From positions 34,680 to 98,679 of the forward strand of contig CANJZQ010000005.1 of NCBI GenBank assembly GCA_947479535.1: a DNA stretch of 64,000 nucleotides. The letters run 5' to 3'. Both the position numbers and the translations under genes were made by a program. The stretch comes from Oligoflexales bacterium (lineage in GTDB: Bacteria > Bdellovibrionota_B > Oligoflexia > Oligoflexales > RGVZ01). Below the pieces are notes generated by a model. It ran no database searches, was not told the DNA's origin, and saw only the letters and a program-made list of their open reading frames with translations. This document shows, piece after piece, positions 26,280 through 36,006 of the stretch (positions within the stretch are counted from its first letter, which is position 1; each line of letters starts with the position of its first letter).

Positions 26280-26999
26280 GGGCAGCAGCAAGAAGAAAGC
26301 ATCAGGCTGTGCCGCACGACTTGAAGGCCTTCCGCGAATCATTGCGCATCCACCAAAAAGGTCATTCCCCCCCAGTTCATCCCGCGCGTAGAGGTAGGTA
26401 ATTCCATCCACATCATCTTGCGAGACGGATGCGGTTTTGCGTTTGCTGGCATCGTAATACATCAGGGCACTGGTGTCGGTGGAGTGACCAAGCCCCAGGA
26501 TGTGCCCGATTTCGTGTGCCATGACGTCGACAACAAGATTTTCATTTAGGGTTTTGATGTTGGCACTGGCGCCAACCTGCGCGTTGAGCACGAGAACCCC
26601 ATAATTCAAGTGCCCCCCTGCACTAACCTGTTGACCGGTGGCCACGCCAGGGATCACCTCAGGATTGAGGCCAACGGCCGCCATGTCGGCGACACAATGA
26701 ACGGTCGGTGTGGCATCGGATGTTCCGGCCAGTGCGTCTCCGATTGTCGTCGACGAGTCAGAGCCCCGCGTTAGTTGGATCCCCAATGTGGGAATCTGGT
26801 TCCAAACATCAAGGGCTTTGTCCATCATGTCGTTGACGTCGTCGGGGCAGTTTTCCGGATTGATGTGGAATTCGAGGGTTTTGGAGTCCCAGCCTTTTAG
26901 GCCTCCGGATGCGCCGATCAGGGTGAATCCAAATGCAGGTGCCGCAGAAAACATGGCACTGCTGGCAGTGATGAAAAAAACAGAGATGACAGGCTTCAT
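26199..26999 (-). CDS. Secreted metzincin-type zinc protease with C-terminal anchor
   Basis: Exported matrixin-like peptidase. A signal peptide (KPVISVFFITASSAMFSAAPAFG) precedes a domain with the full metzincin motif HEIGHILGLGHS (HExxHxxGxxH, about residues 165-176) and a following methionine-turn-type sequence SALMYYD. The C-terminus has a short Gly/Cys stretch (GGNDLFGGCAM), a hydrophobic helix (AFFLLLPLLPFFLPVFLSI) and a basic end (KRRR). That three-part layout is like C-terminal sorting signals that anchor proteins at the surface. Substrate is unknown. The hydrophobic tail is overprinted on the recN 3' end. Confidence 0.82.
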   Translation of the reverse strand: MKPVISVFFITASSAMFSAAPAFGFTLIGASGGLKGWDSKTLEFHINPENCPDDVNDMMDKALDVWNQIPTLGIQLTRGSDSSTTIGDALAGTSDATPTVHCVADMAAVGLNPEVIPGVATGQQVSAGGHLNYGVLVLNAQVGASANIKTLNENLVVDVMAHEIGHILGLGHSTDTSALMYYDASKRKTASVSQDDVDGITYLYARDELGGNDLFGGCAMIRGRPSSRAAQPDAFFLLLPLLPFFLPVFLSILASLSQKRRRMSKA

Positions 27000-27024
27000 C
27001 GTGGAGGCTCCTCGGAAAAACTTT

Positions 27025-27636
27025 TCAGGATTTGACCCATGCTGCCGTTAGCATCAGGCTGAACGATCTTTTAGTGCTGGAAAGGGGGGCGTGAATGAGC
27101 ACATCTGCACCGGTGCGAAGGCTAGACCAATTCCATGCGGAGCCTACCTGCCAAGCAAACGTTGTGGCGGAAACGGTTTTTTCCGGCTGGTAAAAGGTAG
27201 CGGTGCCTTCCCCATTGTTTAGCGCTTCAGCCCCGTTTCCGGTGCCTTTGATCGAATATTGAAGAAGAACCGGACCGGTCCCGAAGTCAAACCGGCCGGA
27301 AAGATTTGTGGTCATGGGCAAACCAGCAGCCATTAGTGAAGTTTGGCTTGATTTGCTGGTGGACTGTACGGACGACAGGCTGTCGGGCATGTAGTGGAGC
27401 CAAGGGCTGATCAGGCGCCGGCCAACAGGCAAATGGTACTGCAAATGAAAATGATAGAAGGATGTTCCTAGAGTGTTGCGCTTGCCCGAGGGACTCGAGG
27501 TAAGCCTGAGCATTTCATAGGACGTCCCACCGGCTCCAAACTCAATGGATTTTGGTCTGGCCCCGAGGGCTGACCTTCCGCTTCCAAAAAAAGCGCAGGA
27601 TAAACCCATCACAAGAGCAATTTTTGAATGCTGCAT
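27025..27636 (-). CDS. Putative outer-membrane or periplasmic protein
   Basis: Unrecognised exported protein, 203 residues from the chosen ATG (MQHSKIALVMGLSCAFFGSG is a good signal peptide). The mature part alternates short Gly/Ser/Thr-rich strands (EFGAGGTSYEMLRL, GRFDFGTGPVLLQYSI, FSLMLTAAW), suggesting a barrel. An earlier ATG would add 12 residues before the signal peptide and is less likely. It lies upstream of the metzincin gene in the same direction, about 25 bases apart, so the two may be a unit. Confidence 0.6.
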   Translation of the reverse strand: MQHSKIALVMGLSCAFFGSGRSALGARPKSIEFGAGGTSYEMLRLTSSPSGKRNTLGTSFYHFHLQYHLPVGRRLISPWLHYMPDSLSSVQSTSKSSQTSLMAAGLPMTTNLSGRFDFGTGPVLLQYSIKGTGNGAEALNNGEGTATFYQPEKTVSATTFAWQVGSAWNWSSLRTGADVLIHAPLSSTKRSFSLMLTAAWVKS

Positions 27637-27712
27637 TCCGAACCCCGCCTGATATTTTTTAGAGTTTACCATGCACGGACCTGCGACTCACGCCCGACCA
27701 AAAATGAAAGGA

Positions 27713-27744
27713 GCCCGCACTCGCCTATATTTACGAGTGCGGGC
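27713..27744 (-). terminator. Terminator hairpin downstream of nrdJ
   Basis: A perfect 11-bp stem, GCCCGCACTCG...CGAGTGCGGGC with a ten-base AT-rich loop, is followed on the complementary strand by a T-rich stretch (CTCCTTTCATTTTT). It lies between the nrdJ stop and the next gene. Confidence 0.75.
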
Positions 27745-27861
27745 CCTTCACAAGCAGAAACGGGGCGGGTCAGGACATCGGCGGGGGCAACAGCCAGTAC
27801 TAGAGGGAACTTCAGAAACGGCGGGGCATATCTTCAAGGGGTAAACCCCCGGCGGCAGGGG

Positions 27862-30800
27862 TTAGCTGCAGCCAGTGGTTCCACCGCATGAATCGCACTT
27901 TAGACACGCACCGTTGCGGACTAGCGTCATCGCTCCGCACTCCGGACACGGATCTCCTTCGTAACCTTTCATCTTCGCAGCCTTGACCGTGTTGAGCCCT
28001 TTTTTGGCAGCAATCTTCTCTGCCATGCGGTCGAACTCTTCTTCGGACAGGGCCACTGGAACCTTTTTCTCGCCGCCAGTTTGCAGGCCGCCGACGCTGC
28101 TGGAAACGCTGTGCCCGTGAGATCCATTGCTGGAGACCATGACCATACCTGGCATCTCCTCGTCGTCGGAGGACGTCTTGTTGGCGTGCGCCTTGGACTT
28201 CGGGGCATCAATCTCATCCGGAGCAACGTGAACCAGATCCGTACGGCCGAGGTAGTTAAGGGCCAGGTCGCGGAACATGAAGTCGATGATCGACGTTGCG
28301 CGGCGCAGGTTGTCGTGTCCAGTGACGGGGCCGTTCGGTTCAAAACGGGTGAAGGTGAAGACGTCCACGTACTCTTCGAGCGGCACGCCGTACTGCAGAC
28401 CAAGGCTCACGGCGATGGCAAAACAGTTCATGATGGAGCGCAGAAGGGTACCTTCCTTGTTCAAGTCGAGGAAGATCTCGCCAACTTGACCATCCTCGTA
28501 CTCGCCCGTCCTGAGGTAAACCGTGTGTCCACCGATCTTGACCTTTTGGGTGTAGCCGCTGCGCTTGCTCGGGAGGGAACGGCGGGTGCGGACATACTCC
28601 TTGACGATCTGGGTGGTGATCTTCTTGATCTGCTCTGCTTTTGGCGCGGAATAGTCGACCTGGTCGATGATATCCAGCCATTCGGTGGCCGTGGCATTGA
28701 GGGGCTGGCTCAGTTTTGAACCATCGCGATAGAGTGCGTTGGCCTTGAGCATCATATTCCAAGACTTCTTGTAGGACTTGGCGACGTCATCCAAATTGGC
28801 TTCAAATGGCAAGTTGATCGTCTTGCTAATTGCGCCCGAGATAAATGGTTGGGCGGCAGCCATCATGCCGATGTGGTTGTCGGCCGGGATGTAGCGAACA
28901 CCTTTGCGACCACACTTGCTCGCACAGTCAAAGACCGGCAAATGGGCGGCTTTCAGGTGCGGAGCACCCTCCACCGTCATCGTGCCACACACATACTCGT
29001 TCGCGGCCTCAATCTCGGCAGCCGAGAATCCAAGCAGCTTGAGGATGTTGCAATCGATCGGTTCCAGATCTTCGGCTTTGATGCCGAGTTTCGACGTACA
29101 AAACTCTTCCCCGAGGACCCACTTGTTAAAGGCAAACGTGATGTCGAATGCCTGCGGCAATTCTTTCTCCACCGAGGCCAAAACTTCAGGTGTAAGCCCT
29201 TTGGCTGCCAGGGTTTCGTGGTTGATGCCAGGTGCTCCCTTTAGAGTTCCCCGACCCATGCAGTAGGCAATGATGTCTGCCGTTTGCGCATCACTGTAGC
29301 CAAGGTTCGTGAGGGCCACCGGTACCGACTGGTTGATGATTTTGAAGTAACCACCACCGGCCAGTTTTTTGAATTTGACCAGGGCGAAGTCCGGCTCGAT
29401 TCCGGTTGTGTCGCAATCCATCAGCAACCCGATGGTGCCCGTTGGAGCGATCACAGTGGTCTGTGCGTTGCGGAAGCCGTGCTTTTCACCCATGGCAAGG
29501 GCTTCATCCCACGCTTTTTTCGCCGCCGCACTGAGGTCCTGCGGGCAAATCTTGTGATTGATCTCAAGGGGCTTGATGGTGAGCCCGTCGTATTTGCCGT
29601 TTGCATGAGCCGCACTGTGATGATTGCGGATGACGCGCAGCATGTCTTTTTTGTTTTTTGCATAGTTCGGGAATGTACCCAAGGCTGCCGCCATTTCTGC
29701 ACTCGTCCGGTAGCTTTCTCCGCACATGATGGCGGTTATTGATCCTGTAAAAGCCAGTGCTTCCGCAGAACCGTAGGGCATTCCCATCCGCATCAAAACG
29801 GCACCGATGTTGGCGTATCCTAAACCAAGCGTGCGGAAATCCCAGCTCTTGCGCGCGATTTCCTTGCTCGGGAACTGAGCCATTTGCACCGAGATGTCGA
29901 GGATCACGGTCCAGATGCGAGATGCATGGATGAAGGAATCAATGTCGAAGCCATTTTTTTCATCATAGAACGTCAGCAGGTTGAGCGATGCCAGGTTGCA
30001 TGCCGTGTCATCAAGGAACATGTATTCGGAGCACGGGTTGGATGCATTGATCCGGCCATCTTGGGGACAGGTGTGCCATTCGTTGATGGTCGTGTCGAAT
30101 TGGACGCCGGGATCAGCGCAGGACCAAGCCGCGTAGACGATCTTGTCCCACAGCTCGGAGGCCTTCACCGTGCGCATGGTCTCACCCGTCATGCGACTCT
30201 TGAGGGCCCACTCCGTCCCGCGTTCTGCGGCATCCATGAAGGAGTTCGGAATGCGCACAGAGTTGTTCGAGTTTTGTCCCGAAACGGTGCTGTAGGCTTC
30301 GGAGTTCCAATCTGTGTTGAAAGATTCGATTTTGAGTTTGTAGTTACCTTGCTTTGCCAGATCGATGACGCGCTGAACGTAATTCAAAGGGATATAGGCT
30401 TTGCGAGATTTTGCGATCGCTTCGCGCAGCTGTTCGTTTTTCGCCGGGTTGAAACGGTCATCCGTTTTAGCTGCATCCGCAGGAACCGAGCAGGCCTTCA
30501 AGATGGCGTTCAGGTGTTCTTCCATCGCCTTGGATCCGGCGACGAGAGAGGCAACTTTTTGTTCTTCCTCCACCTTCCATTCGATGAATTTTTCGATGTC
30601 TGGATGGTCTAGATCCAAACAAACCATTTTTGCAGCCCGGCGTGTGGTGCCACCACTTTTAATAGCACCAGCGGCGCGATCACCAATTTTAAGAAACGAC
30701 ATGAGGCCCGACGAGATTCCGCCACCAGAGAGCGGCTCGCCTTCGCCGCGGATGCCAGAAAAGTTGGTGCCAGTGCCGCTGCCGTATTTGAACAGGCGGG

Positions 30801-31368
30801 CTTCGCGGGTCCACAAATCCATGATCCCACCTTCGTTGACGAGATCGTCACCGACCGATTGGATGAAGCAGGCGTGGGGTTGTGGGCGTTCGTAGGCGCT
30901 GGTGGATTTCTGGATGCGATTCGTCTCAGGGTCTACATAGTAGTGGCCTTGGCTGGAGCCCTTCAGGCCGTATGCGAAGTAGAGCCCAGTGTTGAACCAC
31001 TGGGGGCTGTTAGGCGCACACATCTGACGCGCCAGCATGTGGCAGGTCTCATCATAGAAGGTTGCGGCATCTTCTTCGGTGTCGAAATAGCCGTAGCGGG
31101 TACCCCAATCGGCCCAGCAACCAGCGAGGCGATGAAACACCTGGCGGCTGTCGGATTCAGCGCCGATCTTCGGGATCCCTGCGCGACGCAGGTATTTTTG
31201 CGCGAGGATGTCCGTGGCGACCTGACTCCAGTGATCCGGCACCGTGACTTTCATTTGGCGACTGGCTTTACTGCCGTCGGAGTTCTTCAACTCTGAAGTG
31301 CGTTCAACGAACTTCAGCCCGTCATAGGGTTGGCCTTTGGTTTTGACAAACAATCTCTTAAATTTCAT
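27862..31368 (-). CDS. nrdJ: Vitamin B12-dependent ribonucleotide reductase (class II)
   Basis: Reduces ribonucleotides to deoxyribonucleotides using adenosylcobalamin to make the thiyl radical. The 1168-residue product begins [18 protein letters not shown]; the ATG has AAGGAG at good spacing, so the track start 11 codons upstream is rejected. Landmarks are [16 protein letters not shown], the active-site block [53 protein letters not shown], and a C-terminal zinc-finger-like CPECG...CLKCDSC. The size fits the large B12-dependent subgroup. No nrdR or cobalamin-synthesis gene is in the window. The upstream region carries a promoter, NrdR-like boxes and DnaA boxes (listed separately). Confidence 0.96.
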   Translation of the reverse strand: MKFKRLFVKTKGQPYDGLKFVERTSELKNSDGSKASRQMKVTVPDHWSQVATDILAQKYLRRAGIPKIGAESDSRQVFHRLAGCWADWGTRYGYFDTEEDAATFYDETCHMLARQMCAPNSPQWFNTGLYFAYGLKGSSQGHYYVDPETNRIQKSTSAYERPQPHACFIQSVGDDLVNEGGIMDLWTREARLFKYGSGTGTNFSGIRGEGEPLSGGGISSGLMSFLKIGDRAAGAIKSGGTTRRAAKMVCLDLDHPDIEKFIEWKVEEEQKVASLVAGSKAMEEHLNAILKACSVPADAAKTDDRFNPAKNEQLREAIAKSRKAYIPLNYVQRVIDLAKQGNYKLKIESFNTDWNSEAYSTVSGQNSNNSVRIPNSFMDAAERGTEWALKSRMTGETMRTVKASELWDKIVYAAWSCADPGVQFDTTINEWHTCPQDGRINASNPCSEYMFLDDTACNLASLNLLTFYDEKNGFDIDSFIHASRIWTVILDISVQMAQFPSKEIARKSWDFRTLGLGYANIGAVLMRMGMPYGSAEALAFTGSITAIMCGESYRTSAEMAAALGTFPNYAKNKKDMLRVIRNHHSAAHANGKYDGLTIKPLEINHKICPQDLSAAAKKAWDEALAMGEKHGFRNAQTTVIAPTGTIGLLMDCDTTGIEPDFALVKFKKLAGGGYFKIINQSVPVALTNLGYSDAQTADIIAYCMGRGTLKGAPGINHETLAAKGLTPEVLASVEKELPQAFDITFAFNKWVLGEEFCTSKLGIKAEDLEPIDCNILKLLGFSAAEIEAANEYVCGTMTVEGAPHLKAAHLPVFDCASKCGRKGVRYIPADNHIGMMAAAQPFISGAISKTINLPFEANLDDVAKSYKKSWNMMLKANALYRDGSKLSQPLNATATEWLDIIDQVDYSAPKAEQIKKITTQIVKEYVRTRRSLPSKRSGYTQKVKIGGHTVYLRTGEYEDGQVGEIFLDLNKEGTLLRSIMNCFAIAVSLGLQYGVPLEEYVDVFTFTRFEPNGPVTGHDNLRRATSIIDFMFRDLALNYLGRTDLVHVAPDEIDAPKSKAHANKTSSDDEEMPGMVMVSSNGSHGHSVSSSVGGLQTGGEKKVPVALSEEEFDRMAEKIAAKKGLNTVKAAKMKGYEGDPCPECGAMTLVRNGACLKCDSCGGTTGCS

Positions 31369-31487
31369 GCCCGCACTCCTTGTGACGGCATTGTGAAACA
31401 AATTTCAGGTAAAACTTGGCCAAGGCAGTCTAAAACCGCATTTTTCCGTGTCTCGCCAGGATGTTGTAGAGGAACCAGCTACACATG

Positions 31488-31517
31488 ATGATAGCCAGCC
31501 AAAGAAGGCGATGTCAA
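31488..31517 (-). promoter_or_regulatory. nrdJ promoter
   Basis: On the complementary strand a perfect TTGACA is followed after 18 bases by TATCAT (5 of 6 to TATAAT). It points towards nrdJ and predicts a leader of roughly 110 bases. Confidence 0.7.
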
Positions 31518-31525
31518 CGGTCGAC

Positions 31526-31573
31526 ACACAAAATATGGTGTCCACAATTTATCCACAACACCATAGGTTGTGT
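31526..31573. promoter_or_regulatory. Pair of NrdR-like boxes upstream of nrdJ
   Basis: ACACAAAATATGGTGT and ACACCATAGGTTGTGT match the NrdR-box pattern (palindromic ACAC...GTGT with AT-rich centre) at 14 and 13 of 16 positions. Their starts are exactly 32 bp apart, three helical turns, as in known tandem NrdR operators. They lie just upstream of the nrdJ -35 box, so repression by NrdR with (d)ATP is the expected role. Confidence 0.78.
31549..31557 (+). promoter_or_regulatory. DnaA box between the NrdR boxes
   Basis: A perfect TTATCCACA lies in the gap between the two NrdR-like boxes. A weaker match (GTGTCCACA) sits 11 bases before it. Confidence 0.6.
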
Positions 31574-31661
31574 GTTGTTTTTTGGCGCTCTTGGCTATGA
31601 TGGCGAAAAAATTGATGGTTCAGAGAATTTTTTAGAACGGGCCATGGGTTTTTCCAACAGG

Positions 31662-31670
31662 TTATCCACA
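31662..31670 (+). promoter_or_regulatory. Second perfect DnaA box
   Basis: A second TTATCCACA in the same orientation lies 113 bases from the first, near the 3' end of the lipoprotein gene. The rest of the roughly 330-base spacer between nrdJ and that gene holds no ORF. Confidence 0.58.
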
Positions 31671-31700
31671 GGAGCTGTTTTGGGGGTAAAAAAAGGCTGT

Positions 31701-33257
31701 TTAAAAGGCGATCACGCGCGGGATGCCAGCAGCTTTTTCTTGACGTTCCGTCTCGGGGCCGCGGCTTTCCAACGGATCATGGGTGTCGATGGCGGTTGAA
31801 GGCGTAGACGCGCTGTCCACCAATGGTTTGCGGATTGCTGTCATCCGCTTTTCCGAAAGGTAAACCTGAATGGGCAACCTGATGGTTTGCTCCTTGTTGA
31901 TTTTTAGGACCTGACTGGTCCGGCGGCGAACCCCATCCACGCCAGTCGACATGACATAGTGGACAACTTGGTACTGGCCGGCAACCAGAGGCATGCGCGT
32001 TGGTCTGTCGAAAACAACATCCAGAGTCACTCCACTTAATCCTGCATCGTGCGCCTCAACCCGCAAAAGGTCGGTGATTTGGCCTTTGACGTAAACGGGC
32101 TTGGGGATGATTTCGAGATAACCAAGGTGAATCTCTGAATCAGAAATGCCTTTGGGCATGCGGTATCTGACGTTGCGCGAACCTTCGACGCCAACTTGGA
32201 CCTCTGGTTCAAAGAACAGCAGGGGAACATCGGTCACGCCCGTCGTAAACGGGAAGGGCTGGCCCGGTTGGTATAACCTCACTTCAAGATCTCCAAGGCA
32301 GTTCCACTCCCACGGTGAGCAGCCTTGATCCACCTTGATGCTTCGTGCCGGTAAATGAAGGGATTCACCCTCTTCCAATTCCACCACCTTTGGCTGGGTT
32401 GACCCGCTGAGGCGAAGCATCGTTTGACCCGGCAACACCGCATACTCTTCGTTGAGATTGAACCAGTGCCCGTCGTTCACTTCTACAAACAGCGGCGTGC
32501 CGCGAATTTGTGAGGACAGGTCAAGGTCGACCTTGGGTGATGTCATGACCTTGATGAAGGCTGGGCTGATGATGCGTTTTTCGCCATCGGCAAGGGTAAC
32601 CTTCATCTTGGTTCCGTTGACCTCGACTTCGTAGTTCCCGGGCAGCAGGTAAAGCCATTTCCCAAATTGCTGCTTCTCTGTCACCGAAACAAGGTCAGCC
32701 GCTGGTGATACGAAATAACTTAGATCGCCCGGTGTGTTCGGGCTTGCTTCGACCTTGATGGCAGAAAGCAGGAAACTTTTCACGGCTCCAGCCTTGGTTT
32801 CATCGCTGAATTCGAGCGACAGGGGCACCATACCGACAAGGATGTCATGGCTTTCGCCAATCATGCTGAGGCTAAAGCGATTCGAGAAATACTGGCGCGA
32901 GCGCGTTTTCTCGGCTCGTTTGCACTGGATGGAGAATTTGTCGTCTTCGGCCGGTGCCATGGCCGGAACGAAATTAATTTGGTGTGCGGTGAGCTGCTTG
33001 CGCTTTCCGGCGTAAATCCTGACAGATTGGCTTGAGCAGTCGGCAAGGACGAGATAATTGCCCGCCGGCAACTTGACGTCCTCGTTGAAAGTTCCCACGA
33101 GTTCAGACACGAGTTGGATCGGGTTCTCGGAATCTACCCGGTAGATCTCATAAAGGCCGCCCTTGGAGCCGCTGACGTTGAGTGTTCCGTCGCTGCCGGG
33201 GAAGTGACACCCAACAGCCGCCAAGGAACAAACAAAGACCAGGATAATCCGTTTCAC
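31701..33257 (-). CDS. Large putative lipoprotein of unknown function
   Basis: A 518-residue protein starting at GTG with a type II signal: VKRIILVFVCSLAAVGCHFPGS, lipobox AAVGC, so lipidation after LspA cleavage is expected. The serine after the mature cysteine region does not indicate an inner-membrane retention Asp at +2. The remainder is beta-rich, with repeated short domains resembling PEGA/carboxypeptidase-regulatory-like modules (LPAGNYLVLADC, LLPGNYEVEVNGTKM, LVAGQYQVVHYVM). No enzyme motif is seen. The GTG follows the upstream barrel gene stop by one base and lacks a clear ribosome-binding site, which suggests translational coupling. The track start 61 codons upstream overlaps that barrel gene. 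Confidence 0.72.
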   Translation of the reverse strand: MKRIILVFVCSLAAVGCHFPGSDGTLNVSGSKGGLYEIYRVDSENPIQLVSELVGTFNEDVKLPAGNYLVLADCSSQSVRIYAGKRKQLTAHQINFVPAMAPAEDDKFSIQCKRAEKTRSRQYFSNRFSLSMIGESHDILVGMVPLSLEFSDETKAGAVKSFLLSAIKVEASPNTPGDLSYFVSPAADLVSVTEKQQFGKWLYLLPGNYEVEVNGTKMKVTLADGEKRIISPAFIKVMTSPKVDLDLSSQIRGTPLFVEVNDGHWFNLNEEYAVLPGQTMLRLSGSTQPKVVELEEGESLHLPARSIKVDQGCSPWEWNCLGDLEVRLYQPGQPFPFTTGVTDVPLLFFEPEVQVGVEGSRNVRYRMPKGISDSEIHLGYLEIIPKPVYVKGQITDLLRVEAHDAGLSGVTLDVVFDRPTRMPLVAGQYQVVHYVMSTGVDGVRRRTSQVLKINKEQTIRLPIQVYLSEKRMTAIRKPLVDSASTPSTAIDTHDPLESRGPETERQEKAAGIPRVIAF

Positions 33258-33258
33258 G

Positions 33259-34095
33259 TCAGAAGGCGAAATTGGTTGCAGCACCGATCTGATAATTCTG
33301 AAACCCACCGAACCCCAAATAAACGCGAGGCCCCAAGGTGATGTTTGGCGCAAATTCCCAGTCTCCGCCCGCGTGGGCAGTGAGGATGGCGCCGGTGGCC
33401 TCTGCAGATGTTGGCGTTTGGAAGTCATCAAGGGCGTCAAGATACACGAAAACTAAACCTGCTTCCACCCCCGCTACGACCGTCATTCCCTTGACCCGCG
33501 GGTATTTCAGGTGTCCCTCGAGGCCAGCATGGTAGCCCTCCCAGACACCCCGGTAGGGTTTTGATTCCTGGGTTCCGGCCACGACAACCGGACTGTAGCG
33601 AAAGGTTCCCTTCAGGCGGAACTTCTTGTTCTTTCGCAGCCCGAGCGCCGAATTTGGCACGTTGACCCCGAAAAGCAGGTCCGAGGACCCAGTCCTTCCA
33701 GACCCCGATGGCTTCCAGCCTGATCCGTCGCGGGTTGGCCAAACCATATTGATGGATGTGCCGATCACGAGATTTTCATTGAGAAAGCGCTCTGCCCGAC
33801 CCGGTTCGACCATGGGCTCAAGTTTGGCAGACTCATCCTGGGCTTCTTCTTCTGTTGCAACCGGCGCTGCGGTCTGGGCTTCTGCAGGGACTTTCGCAGT
33901 CGCTTCAGGCGGTTTCGGAGTGAGGCCATCTGGGGCAGGTGCCGGTGACGTTGGTTCCCCGGTATCCTGTTCGCCTTTTACCGGGGGTGGCATGTCCTCC
34001 AGCCCCTTGGCAAAGGAGATAGATCCAGCCGAGGCCGCCGTGATTCCAAGGCATGCCACAAATTGGTTGAGGGTGAACCGCTTCATGCGCAGCAT
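33259..34095 (-). CDS. Putative outer-membrane barrel protein with proline/alanine-rich linker
   Basis: A 278-residue exported protein. The chosen ATG (MLRMKRFTLNQFVACL) has GGGAG upstream at good spacing. A signal peptide ends near ISFAKG; residues about 30-90 are a Pro/Ala/Glu-rich linker, and the rest is a beta-strand pattern (LKGTFRYSPVVVAG, VVAGVEAGLVFVYL, LGPRVYLGFGGF) that ends in ...ATNFAF with a terminal phenylalanine. The family is not recognised. It is the middle gene of a three-gene envelope cluster (FadL-like, this gene, lipoprotein). Confidence 0.65.
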   Translation of the reverse strand: MLRMKRFTLNQFVACLGITAASAGSISFAKGLEDMPPPVKGEQDTGEPTSPAPAPDGLTPKPPEATAKVPAEAQTAAPVATEEEAQDESAKLEPMVEPGRAERFLNENLVIGTSINMVWPTRDGSGWKPSGSGRTGSSDLLFGVNVPNSALGLRKNKKFRLKGTFRYSPVVVAGTQESKPYRGVWEGYHAGLEGHLKYPRVKGMTVVAGVEAGLVFVYLDALDDFQTPTSAEATGAILTAHAGGDWEFAPNITLGPRVYLGFGGFQNYQIGAATNFAF

Positions 34096-34115
34096 TTTTT
34101 TCTCCCGCATCAGCG

Positions 34116-35243
34116 TTAAAGGAACACGTTCATGTGAATTGCGTACCGACGGTCTGACAGGATTTCATCTTGACCTGCCGCAGTGCCGAGTTGTTCGGCG
34201 TAGCTCGCAAGCCGAAGGCGCAAAAGCATGATGTCCAGCTGCAGTCCTGCCGTCCATTCGCCTTGGTGCAGGCCGCCTTGCAGCTTCAAAAAGTCGCCGA
34301 GCCCGTATTCCGTCCCGACGTTGATTTTTTTGCTGTAGTGGACCGGCTGATTGATTGCTGCGACATCGGCGTTCACGCTGACGTAGTGGCCATCGGTCTT
34401 GATCGGCTTGAAGCTGATGCCGGTGCTGACCGCAGGACGCCGCGCGTCGGGTGCTCCGGTGGCGCTGTCCCCGGAAGACAATGCCTTGAAGGTTGTTCCG
34501 CCAAAATCGAGGATACTCAAACCGAATGTGGTGTCTTTTTTGGCGTCGGGGCGGAACAGGAGGCCAAGGTCGAAACCGATGCCGTAGCCACCAACGACAT
34601 AGTCGGCCAAGCTGCCCGATCCACTATTGCCGTTGGAGAGGTTATCCAAGGCGTCGATGTCAAACGTTCGGTCAACCCCAAGTTGTCCGACAATTTTTGC
34701 ATTCATCCCCAAGGCCAGCCGGTCGCGGAAAAAACTTCCGGCGATCCCTGCCGGAATATAAAATCGGGGTCCCGCGTTGACATCAAATGTAATGTCGTTG
34801 TGAAACGTGAGCTGTGTGGGCATTTCCACGGCAAGCGCCAAACCAAAACCCGGCGCTACAAAATATGGCTCCATTCCAAGGCTGAACCCGAGGGGTTTCC
34901 CGCCCTGATTTTTAATCAGGTCGATCGTCTCATCGGTGCTGCCAGTGCCACTTTTAGCAAACGACGAAATGTCGCTAATCGCATTTGTGGTGTTGGCCGA
35001 GATTTCTCCGCGCAGCGCCAGTACCTCAAACGTCCAGGTCTTGAGCCACGCGAGTCCAGCCGGGTTGTAATAAAGAGCATTGAAATCGTCTGCCTGCCCG
35101 ACAAAGGCGTTACCCATGCCGAGGGGGCGCACGCCAAAGTGGGTCCAGCGCAGTTCTTCGGCAAGGGCCGGCGCCCCGCCAAAGGCCATCATGGCGGCAG
35201 ACACCAGGCACTTCATGCAGGCCGCGTGGACGGCGTTGCGCAT
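34116..35243 (-). CDS. FadL/PorV-like outer-membrane protein
   Basis: Probable outer-membrane barrel of the OMPP1/FadL/TodX or PorV type, a group that moves hydrophobic compounds or supports secretion. The start at MRNAVHAACMKCL has GGGAGG upstream. After the signal peptide (cleavage near APALA) comes the group's conserved N-terminal block RPLGMGNAFVGQADDFNALYYNPAGLAWL. The strands continue to a C-terminal RYAIHMNVFL. Size (375 residues) is slightly below FadL. It is divergent from a TetR regulator, which could control it. Confidence 0.82.
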   Translation of the reverse strand: MRNAVHAACMKCLVSAAMMAFGGAPALAEELRWTHFGVRPLGMGNAFVGQADDFNALYYNPAGLAWLKTWTFEVLALRGEISANTTNAISDISSFAKSGTGSTDETIDLIKNQGGKPLGFSLGMEPYFVAPGFGLALAVEMPTQLTFHNDITFDVNAGPRFYIPAGIAGSFFRDRLALGMNAKIVGQLGVDRTFDIDALDNLSNGNSGSGSLADYVVGGYGIGFDLGLLFRPDAKKDTTFGLSILDFGGTTFKALSSGDSATGAPDARRPAVSTGISFKPIKTDGHYVSVNADVAAINQPVHYSKKINVGTEYGLGDFLKLQGGLHQGEWTAGLQLDIMLLRLRLASYAEQLGTAAGQDEILSDRRYAIHMNVFL

Positions 35244-35391
35244 GGAAACCTCCCGGAGGGTTGAGGCGGTTTGAGTTAACATCTGGAGGAACCCGATGAC
35301 TGTACCATAAACAGTTTTACTTGCGAACGAACCGATATTGCTGGAAGAACTTTTTGAGTGTTAGGATCATGCTCTCTCTGGGAGAAACACC

Positions 35392-36006
35392 ATGTCAAAG
35401 GCTGATGTCGCCGCCGAGCGCAAGGAACAGATCGTTCGGGCGACCGTAGATTGCATATCAAAGTTCGGATATCACAATTTTTCCATGCAGGACGTGGCCC
35501 GGACTGCCGGGGTCAGCAAGGGCATCATCCACTACTATTTCCTGAACAAGGATGAGTTGATGATGTCAGTGCTGGACAAGGTTGCCGGCGACATTGAGCG
35601 AGTTCTGCAGTCCGACATGGCAAACATCGAAGACCCGTTCCAGAAGATGGAAATCTTCGTCAATGTTTGTTTTGACGTGGTCCGCAGCACGCGGGAATAC
35701 TACCAGGTCAACATGGATTTCTGGACTCAGATCAACCAGAAAGACGAAGTGCGCGCAGTGATCGCCCGTCATTATGCCAAGTTCAGGGAGACCGCCGCAA
35801 AGGTTGTGCGGCAGGGATTGGAAGCCGGGAAATTCCGGAAGGTGGATCCAGCCCAGTACGGTTCTTTTGTCATCGCGGTGATTGACGGACTCAGCCTTCA
35901 GTGGCTTTTTGACGACAAGGTTTTTGATTATGACGGGATGGTGAAAGTTGCCAGTCGTTTGATCATCGAAGGCCTGCTCCCTGAACGAACCGACCAGAGG
36001 ATGTGA
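35392..36006 (+). CDS. TetR-family transcriptional regulator
   Basis: DNA-binding repressor type. Residues about 8-55 form the TetR helix-turn-helix (RKEQIVRATVDCISKFGYHNFSMQDVARTAGVSKGIIHYYFLNKDEL); the C-terminal ligand domain (about 80-204) is of the BetI/AcrR group. Length (204) is normal. Its stop overlaps the next gene's GTG (GTGA), so it leads a four-gene operon, and it is divergent from the FadL-like gene. A lipid-related effector is a reasonable guess, not shown. I did not find an unambiguous operator in the 150-base divergent spacer. Confidence 0.9.
   Translation: MSKADVAAERKEQIVRATVDCISKFGYHNFSMQDVARTAGVSKGIIHYYFLNKDELMMSVLDKVAGDIERVLQSDMANIEDPFQKMEIFVNVCFDVVRSTREYYQVNMDFWTQINQKDEVRAVIARHYAKFRETAAKVVRQGLEAGKFRKVDPAQYGSFVIAVIDGLSLQWLFDDKVFDYDGMVKVASRLIIEGLLPERTDQRM

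Noticed and set aside
28081-28719. 212-codon and neighbouring ORFs opposite nrdJ
   Set aside because: They lie wholly inside the well-supported class II reductase gene.
31440-31700. Replication origin (oriC) suggested by two perfect DnaA boxes
   Set aside because: Only two clear boxes and no neighbouring dnaA, dnaN, gyrB or parAB; a regulatory role at nrdJ fits better.
34170-35264. 364-codon ORF opposite the FadL-like gene
   Set aside because: It lacks a start signal and domain features and is the complement of a convincing barrel gene.
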